A stretch of DNA of 64,000 bases from the NCBI RefSeq assembly GCF_003051055.1, contig NZ_QAON01000007.1, positions 1 to 64,000 of the forward strand, given 5' to 3'. Positions 27,194 through 37,123 of the stretch are shown here, one piece after another. This stretch comes from Agitococcus lubricus. GTDB taxonomy: Bacteria; Pseudomonadota; Gammaproteobacteria; Pseudomonadales; Moraxellaceae. A model generated the notes under the pieces. It saw nothing but the letters and a program-made list of their open reading frames with translations, searched no databases and was not told where the DNA came from. Each line of letters opens with the position of its first letter. Position 1 is the first letter of the stretch. A program made the position numbers and the translations under genes.

Positions 27194-27815
27194 TCCATTA
27201 TTAAACATCTTAATCTTAACAAGTCAATTGTTAGGGGTTGCAAATTTCGTGTACGGTGCTGATACCCCCCCTTTGAGTGTCAGTAGCAAAGCAACACTAG
27301 ATGTACCCGATATGATTCAAGTACTGAGTATAGACGGACAAGAACAAAGTAGCTTTTTTGGCACGCGGGCGATGAAGCTGTCATTAGATGCGGGCGAGCA
27401 TGTGATTAGTGTACGTTATAATCAACTATTTCAACTCGGTTCAGATGACCACGATATCGTCAAATCTAAACCGATGGTTTTGCGTTTCACAGCTCAGGCC
27501 AATGGTCAATATCAACTGATTACAACACCACCTAAGCGTTATGACGCTGCCAAAGAGTTTGCTAAACAACCCGATATCAAACTGATTGATAAAGTCTCTG
27601 GTACTAGCCAACATGCGATACTAATTAAGTCTTATGCTGAGGCTTCCCTCGTCGATAGTATTGGCAAAGCCTTTCAAGGTGAAAATGACTCACCGACTAC
27701 CAGTGCTTCGAATAGCTCAGCCAACTTACAATTACTGCAAGACATTTGGCAACGAGCCAGTGCTGCCGAGCGTCAGGCGTTTGCTGCATGGTTAGCGGCG
27801 CAAGCGAGCAAATAA
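27186..27815 (+). CDS. DUF2057 (YccT-like) periplasmic protein
   Basis: 209 residues. The start overlaps the CSLREA gene by 8 nt, so it is translationally coupled and the last gene of the operon. Signal peptide MSNPLLNILILTSQLLGVANFVYG. Family features: DGQEQSSFFGTRAMKLSLDAGEHVISVRYNQ, then LRFTAQANGQYQLITTPP. The C-terminal ~40 residues are Ser/Ala/Gln-rich (ASNSSANLQLLQDIWQRAS). Function unknown in the family; here it may help handle the co-expressed surface proteins (inference). Confidence 0.85.
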   Translation: MSNPLLNILILTSQLLGVANFVYGADTPPLSVSSKATLDVPDMIQVLSIDGQEQSSFFGTRAMKLSLDAGEHVISVRYNQLFQLGSDDHDIVKSKPMVLRFTAQANGQYQLITTPPKRYDAAKEFAKQPDIKLIDKVSGTSQHAILIKSYAEASLVDSIGKAFQGENDSPTTSASNSSANLQLLQDIWQRASAAERQAFAAWLAAQASK

Positions 27816-27825
27816 ACAGCGCAGC

Positions 27826-29256
27826 CTAGCGTGTTGCTACTTTAGGCGGGTGACTAAATGTCAATACGACCCTCACCCCCTCTTCTATATTAGTCACGCT
27901 CACTTGCCCTTGATGTTGTTGCATCACTTCGTTGACCAATGTCAGCCCTAAACCTGTACTTTTTTGTTGGCTATCGGGTCTAGCTAAAGAATAAAAGCGG
28001 TCAAAAATATGTGCTAAAGCATAATCGGGAACGGGCGTGCCTTTATTTTCAATGACTAACATCAATCCATTTTCTTGAGCTTGTGTATAAATATTCAATG
28101 CGCCGTGTACTGGGCTAAAATCTAACGCATTATCAATAATATTGGTGATGGCCTGCTCTAACCAAAATTGCTCTGCATAAATCATGGTATGACTGGCAAT
28201 ATTGAGCGTAACGCTTAGTTTTTTGGTACTGATGCGCGCTTGTTGATGGTCTAAAATGTGTTGCATGACACTCAATAAGTCAACGTGTTGTCTTTCTAAA
28301 GGTGCGCGCTGTTCTAAACGCGCTAATACCAATAAGCGGTCTACCAGTTGTTGTAGTTTTTGTGTTTGTTGACTAATAGTTCTACTAAAACGCTGTCTAT
28401 CTTTGCTTGCTAATTCTTCTTGCAATAACTCGGCACACGCCTTTATGGAGGTTAACGGACTTTTTAGTTCATGGGTCAGTGTGTGTACATAGCGCTCGAT
28501 ATAGTGTTTTCCTTCTAAATCGGTTCGTAATTGGTCAATCGCTGCGACCAAGCTATTCAGTTCTTTAGCCGCCCAAAACTCTAAAGATTGATGGGGACGC
28601 GTAACCTGACGTGCATATTGCGCTACCTTATAAATACCTTGTCTTAACCACCATGCGACTAAAGCACTTAATATCAACGCTAATAAGACCACCAATAAGC
28701 CACGTTGAAGCATTTCTTGTTGGGCTTGTTCTATAAAGGGCTGTAGGCTTTGGCTTTCTTTAGACAAGGTTAATACGCCCACCAATCGGCCTTGATAGAT
28801 GATAGGTGCGGCCACATACATGGTAGAACTTGCCTCGTTGTTGGGTTCGAGGCGTGTGGTTCTTGCACCATAACGACCTGACAATGTACGTCTGACATCA
28901 TTCCAACGCGAAAAATCTTGGCCAACCGCTTTACCTAACGAGTCGTACAATACCACTCCTTGGGCATCGGTAATATACAGGTGTTCTGTAATGTGTTGTT
29001 TTTGATACTGCCAAATTTGTGCAGCGAGCTGACGTTGCCAAACCGACTGCATTTGCTGCCGAAATTCAGCAGTACTGACTTGAGCAATGTCTTTGGCTAG
29101 CAAAGTTGCCATAATATTGGCATTATCGGCAAGCGTATCTTCAATCGCTTGTTTGACACTGGGCTTAATTTGTTCTTGTAATAAGTTAATGGTGAAATAC
29201 GCTCCCAACATTAAAACAACGGCAAAGGCGAGCCAAATACGCAGAAAAATAGACAC
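27826..29256 (-). CDS. creC: Sensor histidine kinase CreC
   Basis: 476 residues, the same size as E. coli CreC. It has an N-terminal TM helix (5-25), a periplasmic sensor with the diagnostic block ITDAQGVVLYDSLGKAVGQD followed by RWNDV and GRYGAR, and a second TM (about 187-205). A HAMP-like linker is followed by HisKA with THELKSPLTSIKACAEL (phospho-His), then HATPase (NIIDNALDFSP, GLGLTLVNEVMQQHQG). CreC responds to carbon source and envelope or penicillin-binding-protein stress in relatives. It is 15 nt downstream of creB. No creA or creD in the window. Confidence 0.92.
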   Translation of the reverse strand: MSIFLRIWLAFAVVLMLGAYFTINLLQEQIKPSVKQAIEDTLADNANIMATLLAKDIAQVSTAEFRQQMQSVWQRQLAAQIWQYQKQHITEHLYITDAQGVVLYDSLGKAVGQDFSRWNDVRRTLSGRYGARTTRLEPNNEASSTMYVAAPIIYQGRLVGVLTLSKESQSLQPFIEQAQQEMLQRGLLVVLLALILSALVAWWLRQGIYKVAQYARQVTRPHQSLEFWAAKELNSLVAAIDQLRTDLEGKHYIERYVHTLTHELKSPLTSIKACAELLQEELASKDRQRFSRTISQQTQKLQQLVDRLLVLARLEQRAPLERQHVDLLSVMQHILDHQQARISTKKLSVTLNIASHTMIYAEQFWLEQAITNIIDNALDFSPVHGALNIYTQAQENGLMLVIENKGTPVPDYALAHIFDRFYSLARPDSQQKSTGLGLTLVNEVMQQHQGQVSVTNIEEGVRVVLTFSHPPKVATR

Positions 29257-29271
29257 CCGTTTATCCTTATC

Positions 29272-29961
29272 TTATTTTTTTATCAAGCTATAACCCACAC
29301 CACGATGCGTGACAATCACGTCTTCATCATGAATCATTTTTAATTTATGGCGTAATGCTTTAATGTGGGTATCAATCGTGCGTTCTAAACTGTGGTCTGG
29401 ATATTCCCACGCCGCTTGCATCAATTGTTGTCGGCTTAATACTCGCTCAGGTTGGCGAATTAACACTTCCAATAAACGGTATTCATAACGGGTTAAATTA
29501 AGTGCTTGACCATAGTAATGTATTTGCATCTTTTCGGGTTGATACAACCAAACCTGCGGCGTGCTATTTGATACTATCGGGGGTGTGATGACTTTTTCAG
29601 CGACTCGCCGCCAAATGACACGAATACGGGAAATCAACTCACGCGGACTAAAAGGTTTAGCACAATAATCATCAGCACCAATTTCTAAACCAATAATACG
29701 CTCTACTTCTTCATTACGCGCCGTCAAAAATAATAAGGGCGTATTATAATGCTGGCGAATCTGCCGACAAACGTCGAAACCATTCCCATCAGGCAAACCC
29801 ACATCTAAAATAATAAAGTCAATCTCATGCTGCGCCAATAAAGGCATCACGTGAGATGCTAACGGACTCCACACTACCTGCCAACCTTCTCGCTCTAAGG
29901 TATAAATTAAGGGTTGTGCAATGGCTTCATCGTCTTCAACTAATAAAATATGCTTAAACAC
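29272..29961 (-). CDS. creB: Response regulator CreB
   Basis: 229 residues from GTG 29961, with GGGGGAA 9 nt upstream; the frame extends to a TTG at 29979. OmpR-type regulator: receiver domain (acidic pair in LLVEDDEAI, phospho-Asp in FIILDVGLPDGNGFD, Lys in GADDYCAKPFSPRELISRIR) and C-terminal winged helix with LTRYEYRLLEVLIRQPERVLSRQQL and RTIDTHIKALRHKL. It is cognate to CreC immediately downstream. Its ribosome site abuts the argG terminator. Confidence 0.92.
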   Translation of the reverse strand: MFKHILLVEDDEAIAQPLIYTLEREGWQVVWSPLASHVMPLLAQHEIDFIILDVGLPDGNGFDVCRQIRQHYNTPLLFLTARNEEVERIIGLEIGADDYCAKPFSPRELISRIRVIWRRVAEKVITPPIVSNSTPQVWLYQPEKMQIHYYGQALNLTRYEYRLLEVLIRQPERVLSRQQLMQAAWEYPDHSLERTIDTHIKALRHKLKMIHDEDVIVTHRGVGYSLIKK

Positions 29962-29976
29962 AACAAAAAATTCCCC

Positions 29977-30012
29977 CAAAAAAAACGGTATTTACCCTTC
30001 GGCAAATACCGT
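29977..30012 (-). terminator. Intrinsic terminator between argG and creB
   Basis: On the minus strand ACGGTATTT-...-AAATACCGT followed by TTTTTTTT: a 9-bp stem with further pairing and a strong U-tract. It lies between argG and creB, so creBC likely needs read-through or its own start. Confidence 0.85.
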
Positions 30013-30065
30013 CTTCATCTACCTTAAGCGCAATTCTACTAGAGAGAATTGTGTTAAAGGCGATA

Positions 30066-31289
30066 TTACAATAACTTACGGCCTTTGCCTGCGGCAATCC
30101 GTAAACGTAGACCGTTTAAGCGAATAAAACCTTCGGCATCTTTTTGGTTGTATGCCCCACGGTCATCTTCAAAGGTCGCAATGTTGGCATCAAAAATAGA
30201 GTCATCCGATTTGCGGCCAGCAATATAGACATTACCTTTGTAGAGTTTAACGCGAACAACACCGTTTACATAACGCTGAGAATCGTCAATCATGGTTTGC
30301 AACATTTGACGCTCAGGACTCCACCAGTAACCGTTATACACTAAGCTGGCATAACGTGGCATTAATTCATCTTTCAGATGTGCGACTTCACGGTCTAAGG
30401 TAATCGATTCAATGGCACGGTGAGCCTTCATCATAATCGTGCCACCGGGTGTCTCATAACAACCGCGTGACTTCATCCCCACATAACGATTTTCGACTAA
30501 ATCTAAACGACCAATACCGTGTTTACCACCTAAAGCATTTAATTGCGTTAATACTTGGGCTGGTGTCATTTCTGTGCCGTTAATCGCAACAATATCGCCA
30601 CCACGATAGGTTAATTCAACATATTCTGGTTGGTCAGGTGCTTTTTCTGGGCTAACTGTCCAACGCCAAATGTCTTCTTCTGGCTCCCAATAGGGGTCTT
30701 CTAAACCACCGCCTTCATAAGAAATATGCAATAAGTTTGCATCCATAGAATAAGGTGATTTTTTACCTGCTTTGTTAAAGTCGATGGGAATATGATGTTT
30801 GGCCGCATAATTCATTAATGTTTCACGGCTAGTTAAATCCCATTCACGCCACGGCGCAATCACACGAATATTAGGTGTTAACGCATAAGCCCCCAATTCA
30901 AAACGTACTTGGTCATTCCCTTTACCTGTTGCGCCATGAGAAATCGCATCTGCGCCTTGCTCTTGGGCAATTTCAACCAAACGTTTCGCAATTAATGGAC
31001 GGGCAATCGATGTACCCAATAAATACTCGCCTTCGTAAATGGCATTCGCGCGAAACATGGGGAAGACGAAATCACGAACAAATTCTTCGCGTAAATCTTC
31101 GATATAAATATCTTTGACACCCATAGCTTGTGCTTTGGCGCGTGCAGGCTCTACTTCTTCACCTTGGCCAATATCAGCAGTAAAGGTAACGACTTCGCAC
31201 TGATAATTTTCTTGTAACCATTTGACAATCACGGAGGTATCTAAACCACCTGAATACGCTAAAACAACTTTTTTAATATCGGCCATCAT
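30066..31289 (-). CDS. argG: Argininosuccinate synthase
   Basis: 407 residues. It condenses citrulline and aspartate with ATP in arginine synthesis. The ATP P-loop motif [16 protein letters not shown] is at the N-terminus, with [24 protein letters not shown] (citrulline/aspartate site) and [14 protein letters not shown]. Start at one of two adjacent ATGs (31289 or 31286). Monocistronic by layout. Confidence 0.97.
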   Translation of the reverse strand: MMADIKKVVLAYSGGLDTSVIVKWLQENYQCEVVTFTADIGQGEEVEPARAKAQAMGVKDIYIEDLREEFVRDFVFPMFRANAIYEGEYLLGTSIARPLIAKRLVEIAQEQGADAISHGATGKGNDQVRFELGAYALTPNIRVIAPWREWDLTSRETLMNYAAKHHIPIDFNKAGKKSPYSMDANLLHISYEGGGLEDPYWEPEEDIWRWTVSPEKAPDQPEYVELTYRGGDIVAINGTEMTPAQVLTQLNALGGKHGIGRLDLVENRYVGMKSRGCYETPGGTIMMKAHRAIESITLDREVAHLKDELMPRYASLVYNGYWWSPERQMLQTMIDDSQRYVNGVVRVKLYKGNVYIAGRKSDDSIFDANIATFEDDRGAYNQKDAEGFIRLNGLRLRIAAGKGRKLL

Positions 31290-31448
31290 GCAATACTCTT
31301 AATCTCAATGTGGCAGTAGCCACGCGAATGTGGATATTCACTGAGTTATCCCGCTAAAAACGGCACATATTCTACGCGACATTGCACGCAGACGGTGATG
31401 ATTTTCACGCAACATGCCAGTACAAACGCCCTATTGTCTATTATTTAA

Positions 31449-32798
31449 TCAAATCCCTTTGTTTTCTTTTAGACCATCTGTATTTATCTCTTTACGGACA
31501 GGCATGACGTCAGGCACAGGGAAAATACGAATACGATGGCGCCCTGCTTTTTTAGCGGCATACACGCCTTCATCTGCTTGGTCAATCAACGTGGTAATAC
31601 TGTTATTGTCGTTTGGTATCACACAAGATAATCCAATGCTCACCGAAACATATTTACCCGCTTTTGAACTTTTGTGGGGAATCGCCAACGCATCAATCGC
31701 CGCCTGTACCTCTTGCGCAAGTACGTAAGCACCGTCAATATCGGTTTTGGGTAACAACAATACAAATTCTTCGCCACCATACCGAGCCGCTAAGTCGGCA
31801 GGACGTTTAGCCATTTTTTTTAAGGTACGTCCAACGCGGCTCAAGGTTTTATCGCCTTCTAAATGGCCGTAGGTATCGTTATAAGGCTTAAAATGGTCAA
31901 CATCTATAAACATCAAGGAAACAGGATACTGTTCGCGTTCGGCTATTGCCCATTCCCGCGCTAAAGTTTCATTAAAATGTCGACGATTGGCTAATCCTGT
32001 TAAGCCATCTTCCTGAGAAATACGCGCCATTTCTTGACTCAGTTGATTCAGTTGTTGTTTCTCGATATCAATGAGTCTCGCTTGTAGAAAAGCACGACGG
32101 TCACGCTGGTCTATCATAAAGGCAATCACAAAACCAATCACATTCGATAAGCCCGTATATTGGGCATATTGACCAAAATCCACGGGCAAATGAAAAGTGG
32201 TAATGACCGCTAATGCCAAAAACGAGGCAAAAATGCCAATCAGTGATGCCACAACTAAACGCAAACTGGCTAAACTGTACACCAGCATGTAAATAAAAAT
32301 GACCAAATAACTGGCTTGTTGATTGATATAGGGACTGTGAAAAGCCGACGACGCGACAATCATGCCACATAACCCTAAAAATGAAGCCGTCCCCATGTAG
32401 TAAGAATAATAACGGTCGAGTTTAGGGTTATAAACCAAAGCCCCTATTGCAGCAAATACTCCCCCGCCCATTAAATAAATAGCTAACCAAATCATCATCT
32501 CCTGCTGCAAATAGGCAGGATTAGCCACATAATGTACTTGTTGATAGGTAATCAAACCAATAAACAAATAAAATAGAATGGTTGTCCAACGGTTAGCTTG
32601 CATGACAGAAATTGCGCGTTGGATGACTAACTGGCGATAGTCTTTTTCCATATTATGTGGCAATGCACCGCGTAAACGTCCATTATCATTTAATAACTCA
32701 ATAATTGCCGTGCGCTCTTGGGCGAGAGGTTCTTGACTCAATGCCGCAATCGGATGTGGCAGACTGGTTGCAGGCGCAGTATTGTCACCAACTTGCAT
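31449..32798 (-). CDS. Membrane diguanylate cyclase (GGDEF)
   Basis: 449 residues. The cytosolic N-terminus (about 1-75) is followed by six hydrophobic helices (about 77-240; MIVASSAFHSP between two of them, IFIYMLVYSLASLRLVVASLIG), a short coiled coil, and a GGDEF domain (about 265-435). The active site is RYGGEEFVLLLP (GGEEF, catalytically competent), with DGLTGLANRR and DVDHFKPYNDTYGH. RxxD at the inhibitory site is not apparent. It makes c-di-GMP, here perhaps linked to the Hsb relay further right (inference). Start ATG 32798 with AAGAGA upstream. Confidence 0.93.
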   Translation of the reverse strand: MQVGDNTAPATSLPHPIAALSQEPLAQERTAIIELLNDNGRLRGALPHNMEKDYRQLVIQRAISVMQANRWTTILFYLFIGLITYQQVHYVANPAYLQQEMMIWLAIYLMGGGVFAAIGALVYNPKLDRYYSYYMGTASFLGLCGMIVASSAFHSPYINQQASYLVIFIYMLVYSLASLRLVVASLIGIFASFLALAVITTFHLPVDFGQYAQYTGLSNVIGFVIAFMIDQRDRRAFLQARLIDIEKQQLNQLSQEMARISQEDGLTGLANRRHFNETLAREWAIAEREQYPVSLMFIDVDHFKPYNDTYGHLEGDKTLSRVGRTLKKMAKRPADLAARYGGEEFVLLLPKTDIDGAYVLAQEVQAAIDALAIPHKSSKAGKYVSVSIGLSCVIPNDNNSITTLIDQADEGVYAAKKAGRHRIRIFPVPDVMPVRKEINTDGLKENKGI

Positions 32799-33013
32799 AA
32801 AGTTCTCTTAATTTTTACTGAGTGCTAGACTTTGTTGCACGTGCTGTACGCGCAGCTTGAGCCTAGACTGTGTGTTATTGTTATCGTGTTTTAGCTGCCA
32901 AGTGGCTTAGATGCAAAACATCAACAGACTCTAAAGTCTGCTTCTAAAAATAGCCTAGTTCGAGTAGCATTTCACCTGTATTTTTATCTTAATTTATAGA
33001 GTGTTTTTGCCGC

Positions 33014-34048
33014 ATGACTACCCATTTAACAATCACTCGTCCAGATGACTGGCATATCCACCTACGTGATGGTATCGCGTTACAAAGTACCGTACCCGAT
33101 GTTGCACGTTATTTTGGCCGTTCCATTTGTATGCCCAATCTAGTACCGCCTGTCAAAACAACGGATGAGGCTGTTGCTTACTATGAGCGTATTATTGCTG
33201 CACGCCCCAGTGCATCCCTCTTTGAACCCTTGATGGTATTATATTTAACCGACCAAACCGATGCCAACGAGATTGCTAAAGCCAAAGCCTCTGGCAAAGT
33301 TCAAGCGGTCAAGCTCTATCCCGCAGGCGCAACGACTAACTCCCATGCAGGGGTCACTTCATTAGAAAACGTATATGGCGTACTTGAACAATTAGCCGCA
33401 CATGATATGCCCTTATTGGTACATGGGGAAGTCACACATGCCGACATTGATATTTTTGACCGCGAAAAAGTCTTTATCGATACCATTTTAATGCCATTGA
33501 CACAACGCTTTCCTAACTTAAAAATCGTACTTGAACACATTACCACCGCCGATGCCGTACAATTCGTGCAAGGTGCTGCTGCCCATATTGGCGCGACTAT
33601 TACCGCTCATCACTTATTGTTTAATCGCAATCACATGCTAGTTGGGGGTATTCGTCCACACTACTATTGTTTGCCCATCTTAAAACGACAAACACATCAA
33701 CAGGCCTTATTAGCGGCGGCAACCTCAGGTAACCCTAAATTCTTTTTGGGAACAGACAGTGCGCCGCATGCGATTCATGCCAAAGAAGCTGCCTGTGGCT
33801 GCGCAGGGTCTTATACGGCTCATGCGGCTATCGAACTGTATGCCGAAGCCTTCGAGCAAATGAATGCGCTAGACAAACTAGAAGGTTTTGCCAGTTTTTA
33901 TGGAGCAGACTTTTATGGTTTAGCTCGAAATAACGACACGATTACCTTAGTAAAAGAAGAGTGGCAAGTGCCTAATAACTATGATTTTGGCCAAAGTGTT
34001 GTTGTTCCCATTCGGGCAGGTGGTACTATCGGATGGCGAGTACTTTAA
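33014..34048 (+). CDS. pyrC: Dihydroorotase
   Basis: 344 residues, class II type. It closes carbamoyl-aspartate to dihydroorotate in pyrimidine synthesis. The metal-binding DWHIHLRDG is at the N-terminus, the carbamylated Lys in [15 protein letters not shown], the HGEVTH and EHITTADA metal His residues, and the Asp in LGTDSAPHA. The stop overlaps the rnt start as TAATG, so the two are coupled. Confidence 0.97.
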   Translation: MTTHLTITRPDDWHIHLRDGIALQSTVPDVARYFGRSICMPNLVPPVKTTDEAVAYYERIIAARPSASLFEPLMVLYLTDQTDANEIAKAKASGKVQAVKLYPAGATTNSHAGVTSLENVYGVLEQLAAHDMPLLVHGEVTHADIDIFDREKVFIDTILMPLTQRFPNLKIVLEHITTADAVQFVQGAAAHIGATITAHHLLFNRNHMLVGGIRPHYYCLPILKRQTHQQALLAAATSGNPKFFLGTDSAPHAIHAKEAACGCAGSYTAHAAIELYAEAFEQMNALDKLEGFASFYGADFYGLARNNDTITLVKEEWQVPNNYDFGQSVVVPIRAGGTIGWRVL

Positions 34049-34683
34049 TGGACGGCAAACCTCCAATTGCAGCCCGTTTTCGTGGCTTTTATCCCGTGAT
34101 TATTGATGTCGAAACGGGAGGCTTTAATGCCGCTACAGACGGTCTATTAGAAATTGCTGCCGTTCCCCTCACGATGGAAGATGGCATACTCAAGCCTTTA
34201 GCTGCACTTCATGCACATATCGAACCCTTTGCGGGGGCTGTGTTAAATCCAGAAGCACTCAAGTTTACAGGCATTGACCCGTTTAATCCTTTACGCGGTG
34301 CTCAAGAAGAAAAAAATGCGCTCAAAGAGATGTTTGCCGAACTCAAACGGCTACAACGTCTCGCACAATGCAATCGATGTATTCTGGTTGGGCATAACGC
34401 GAACTTTGATTTGCAATTCTTAAAAGCTGCCGTAGAACGGACAAATCTCAAAAATGCCAATCCATTTCACCCTTTTTCGGTCTTTGATACCGTTAGCTTG
34501 GCAGGTCTGATGTTTGGACAAACGGTATTAGCGAAAGCCTGTTTTAGTGCAGGCCTTAACTTTCAAAATGCCGAAGCGCATTCAGCCTTATACGATGCCC
34601 AAAAAACGGCTGAGTTATTTTGCTTAATCGTTAATCGATGGCAAACAATGGGTGGTTTGCAAGATAGTGTCAACGTAGATTAA
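34048..34683 (+). CDS. rnt: Ribonuclease T
   Basis: 211 residues from ATG 34048, which overlaps the pyrC stop by one base; an ATG at 34033 lies inside pyrC. DEDDh exonuclease that trims tRNA and rRNA 3' ends. Exo I motif [11 protein letters not shown], exo [15 protein letters not shown], exo [25 protein letters not shown] at the N-terminus and PFHPF..FDT are RNase T hallmarks. The tRNA cluster nearby is coincidental. Confidence 0.96.
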   Translation: MDGKPPIAARFRGFYPVIIDVETGGFNAATDGLLEIAAVPLTMEDGILKPLAALHAHIEPFAGAVLNPEALKFTGIDPFNPLRGAQEEKNALKEMFAELKRLQRLAQCNRCILVGHNANFDLQFLKAAVERTNLKNANPFHPFSVFDTVSLAGLMFGQTVLAKACFSAGLNFQNAEAHSALYDAQKTAELFCLIVNRWQTMGGLQDSVNVD

Positions 34684-34737
34684 GGTCTGCTGATTTTTGG
34701 CCGTCGTTTACACGCAAAATAGTAACAGCCTCTAAAT

Positions 34738-34763
34738 AAAAAGCCCGTCACTACGGGCTTTTT
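34738..34763. terminator. Bidirectional terminator between rnt and PA3496-family gene
   Basis: AAAAAGCCCG - TCACTA - CGGGCTTTTT: a symmetrical stem with A/U flanks, usable by both convergent genes. It ends 1 nt before the stop codon of the minus-strand gene. Confidence 0.9.
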
Positions 34764-34764
34764 A

Positions 34765-34968
34765 CTACTCATCATCATCTAAGTCGTAATCATAATCTTT
34801 GATTTTACGCTGTAAACGACGCTCTTCAAGGATGTCATCAATCACACGACGCTTCGTTAACGAATTTTTTACATTGTTACTTTTGCTAACATCATCGTTA
34901 TCAAAATCACCTGCATCATCGTCAAACGCATCGTCTAACTCAAAGTCATCTGATTTGCCACTAGACAT
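34765..34968 (-). CDS. PA3496-family small protein
   Basis: 67 residues from ATG 34968, with GAGG 5 nt upstream. The N-terminal half is highly acidic (DDFELDDAFDDDAGDFDNDD); the C-terminal half carries the family block RRVIDDILEERRLQRKIKDYDY. It matches what I recall as the PA3496 family, proposed to act in envelope integrity. Soluble; no signal peptide. Convergent with rnt. Confidence 0.8.
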   Translation of the reverse strand: MSSGKSDDFELDDAFDDDAGDFDNDDVSKSNNVKNSLTKRRVIDDILEERRLQRKIKDYDYDLDDDE

Positions 34969-35248
34969 AGTCACCTCTATATATATCAGAAACTAGGTAT
35001 TGCTATTCGCTTTGGGTATTTGACAAGCAGACTTGTTTTCACCCTGCGTCATAGCTTGTGCCACATCATCTCTGTATGAGAGTCCCATTTAGGAATTGTC
35101 TGATACACTCATACACTAGCATCAACACTAGTCCTACGCAGACCTAGAATAGTCAAGGAGCGGCTATATACTAAAAGAGTATAGAAAAGTAAATAGAAAT
35201 CTCAAAATTTACGATAAGTGGTTAAATTAGAAGATAATATTTTGGAAT

Positions 35249-35325
35249 TGGGGTGATCGATGGGGCTCGAACCCACGACAACCGGAATCACAATCCGGGG
35301 CTCTACCAACTGAGCTACGACCACC
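35249..35325 (-). tRNA. tRNA-His (GTG)
   Basis: 77 nt. Anticodon loop TTGTGAT (GTG); the extra 5' G(-1) that marks tRNA-His pairs with C73. The 3' CCA is encoded. Third in a Pro-Arg-His cluster transcribed leftward. Confidence 0.96.
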
Positions 35326-35354
35326 ATTGAGGAGTTTTTATCTAACTGGACACA

Positions 35355-35431
35355 TGGCGCGCCCGGCAGGATTCGAACCTGCGACCCTCGGCTTAGAAGG
35401 CCGATGCTCTATCCAACTGAGCTACGAGCGC
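35355..35431 (-). tRNA. tRNA-Arg (TCT)
   Basis: 77 nt with encoded CCA. Acceptor stem GCGCTCG/CGGGCGC, anticodon loop CTTCTAA (TCT), T-loop GGTTCGAATCC. Middle gene of the cluster. Confidence 0.96.
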
Positions 35432-35449
35432 GAGGTTCTTTATGTAAGT

Positions 35450-35526
<77 letters not shown>

Positions 35527-35573
35527 ACTTACTGCAAGAGACCGTTTTTGATGTTGTCTCAAGCGAGGGCTGC

Positions 35574-35602
35574 ATGATATGCATAACAGGCAGCCTCGTC
35601 AA
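35574..35602 (-). promoter_or_regulatory. Promoter of the Pro-Arg-His tRNA cluster
   Basis: On the minus strand TTGACG (35602-35597), 17-nt spacer, TATCAT (35579-35574): a near-consensus sigma70 promoter. A GC-rich stretch follows the -10, fitting a stringently controlled stable-RNA promoter. Confidence 0.8.
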
Positions 35603-35640
35603 CTTTTTTTTGCATTTGAGACAATCAACTGCCTATTTTC

Positions 35641-36696
35641 TCAGCGTTTACTGTTTGCAAAATCCAACATGCGCTGTAATGGAATCAATGCTTTAGGAAT
35701 TAAACTTGGCTCAACAAAGACTTCCTGACTGCCTGTTTCTAAGACATGTGCCAAGTTTTCTAGTTCATTCATCGCCATCCACGGACAATGGGCACATGAG
35801 CGGCACGTTGCACCGTTACCTGCGGTTGGTGCTTCGATAAATTCCTTATGTGGGCTGGCATGCTTCATCTTATAAAAAATACCCCTATCAGTCGCCACAA
35901 TAAACCGTGGGTTTGGCAAGGTTTGAGAAGCCTTAATTAATTGTGAGGTTGAGCCAACGGCATCTGCAATTGCAACCACCGACTCAGGTGACTCAGGATG
36001 TACCAACACCCCCGCGTCAGGGTACACTTGTTTTAAGTCCAAAACCCCACGTGCTTTGAATTCTTCATGAACAATACAAGCACCATCCCACAATAGCATG
36101 TCTGCACCTGTGACTTTTTGTACATAATTGCCTAAGTGTTTATCGGGCGCCCAGATGATTTTTTTCCCCTGAGCCGCCAAGTGCTCAGCGACATCAACTG
36201 CGATACTGGAGGTCACTACCCAATCTGCACGTGCTTTCACTGCCGCAGAGGTATTGGCATAGACCACGACCGTGTATTCAGGATGCGCATCACAGAAAGC
36301 ACTGAACTCATCAACAGGACAGCCTAAATCCAACGAGCAGGTTGCTTCTAGGGTAGGCATTAAAATGCGTTTTTCTGGATTCAAAATCTTAGCGGTTTCC
36401 CCCATAAACTTAACCCCCGCCACGACCAGCGTCTTGGCAGTCTGTTTATTGCCAAAACGCGCCATTTCTAAGGAGTCAGAGACACAGCCTCCCGTTTCTT
36501 CAGCCAGTGCTTGCAAGTCATCACTGGTATAATAATGTGCAACTAATACCGCATCTTTTTCTATCAATAGCCGTTTAATTTTGGCAATCAACTCTGCTTT
36601 GCGCTCAGGCGTGATAGCCACTTCTGTCGGCTGATGCAAATGGTCTAAATGTTGCTTCACTAAGGCTTTTGCCGCATTGTCAATCAGATTATTCAT
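35641..36696 (-). CDS. nadA: Quinolinate synthase
   Basis: 351 residues. It condenses iminoaspartate and DHAP to quinolinate for NAD synthesis. Motifs: [71 protein letters not shown] and the C-terminal [13 protein letters not shown]. Cys residues for the 4Fe-4S cluster are present. No nadB or nadC adjacent. The start is followed upstream by an inserted repeat element. Confidence 0.97.
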   Translation of the reverse strand: MNNLIDNAAKALVKQHLDHLHQPTEVAITPERKAELIAKIKRLLIEKDAVLVAHYYTSDDLQALAEETGGCVSDSLEMARFGNKQTAKTLVVAGVKFMGETAKILNPEKRILMPTLEATCSLDLGCPVDEFSAFCDAHPEYTVVVYANTSAAVKARADWVVTSSIAVDVAEHLAAQGKKIIWAPDKHLGNYVQKVTGADMLLWDGACIVHEEFKARGVLDLKQVYPDAGVLVHPESPESVVAIADAVGSTSQLIKASQTLPNPRFIVATDRGIFYKMKHASPHKEFIEAPTAGNGATCRSCAHCPWMAMNELENLAHVLETGSQEVFVEPSLIPKALIPLQRMLDFANSKR

Positions 36697-36726
36697 GCAA
36701 ACTCGCTAATGTCAGTTCAATGATGC

Positions 36727-36897
36727 CGTCATACTGTCTAATGCTGGTCAGTTAAGAAAAACTGGCACTTAAAAACTGCTCTTCGACCCTTCGGCTGGCT
36801 CAGGGCTGGCCAAGCTCAGGGCGCATTTTTGCGTTGACTGAGCGGAGTCGAAGTCAGCAAAAATGGCTTAACTGACTGGCATTACGTCATACTGTCT
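36727..36897. mobile_element. Nested inverted-repeat insertion with 13-bp direct repeats
   Basis: Outer inverted repeats AATGCTGGTCAGTTAAG (36740-36756) and CTTAACTGACTGGCATT (36867-36883), 15 of 17 matching, enclose an inner imperfect hairpin (CTTCGACCCTTCGG... / ...CTGAGCGGAGTCGAAG) related to the 15940 repeat. The block is flanked by direct repeats CGTCATACTGTCT at 36727-36739 and 36885-36897, as left by an insertion. No coding. The rest of the 427-bp nadA-putA gap (36898-37123) shows no gene. Confidence 0.6.
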
Positions 36898-37123
36898 CTG
36901 TCGCTGGTCTTAACCTCAAGGCGCATGAGCCTTGTGATGGTCTAAAAAACGGTGCGCGATAAGACCGTCTATTTTACGCTGTGTCGTCCAATTTTGATAT
37001 TTTTTTCCTAGTAATATCAAATGCACAAACGACTTATCTGTATCCACAACCACATAGATGGCGATATTTTGGCTTGCATTAGCCAAAGTTCCGTCTTAAC
37101 TAAATAGAAAAATAGGCCACGCT

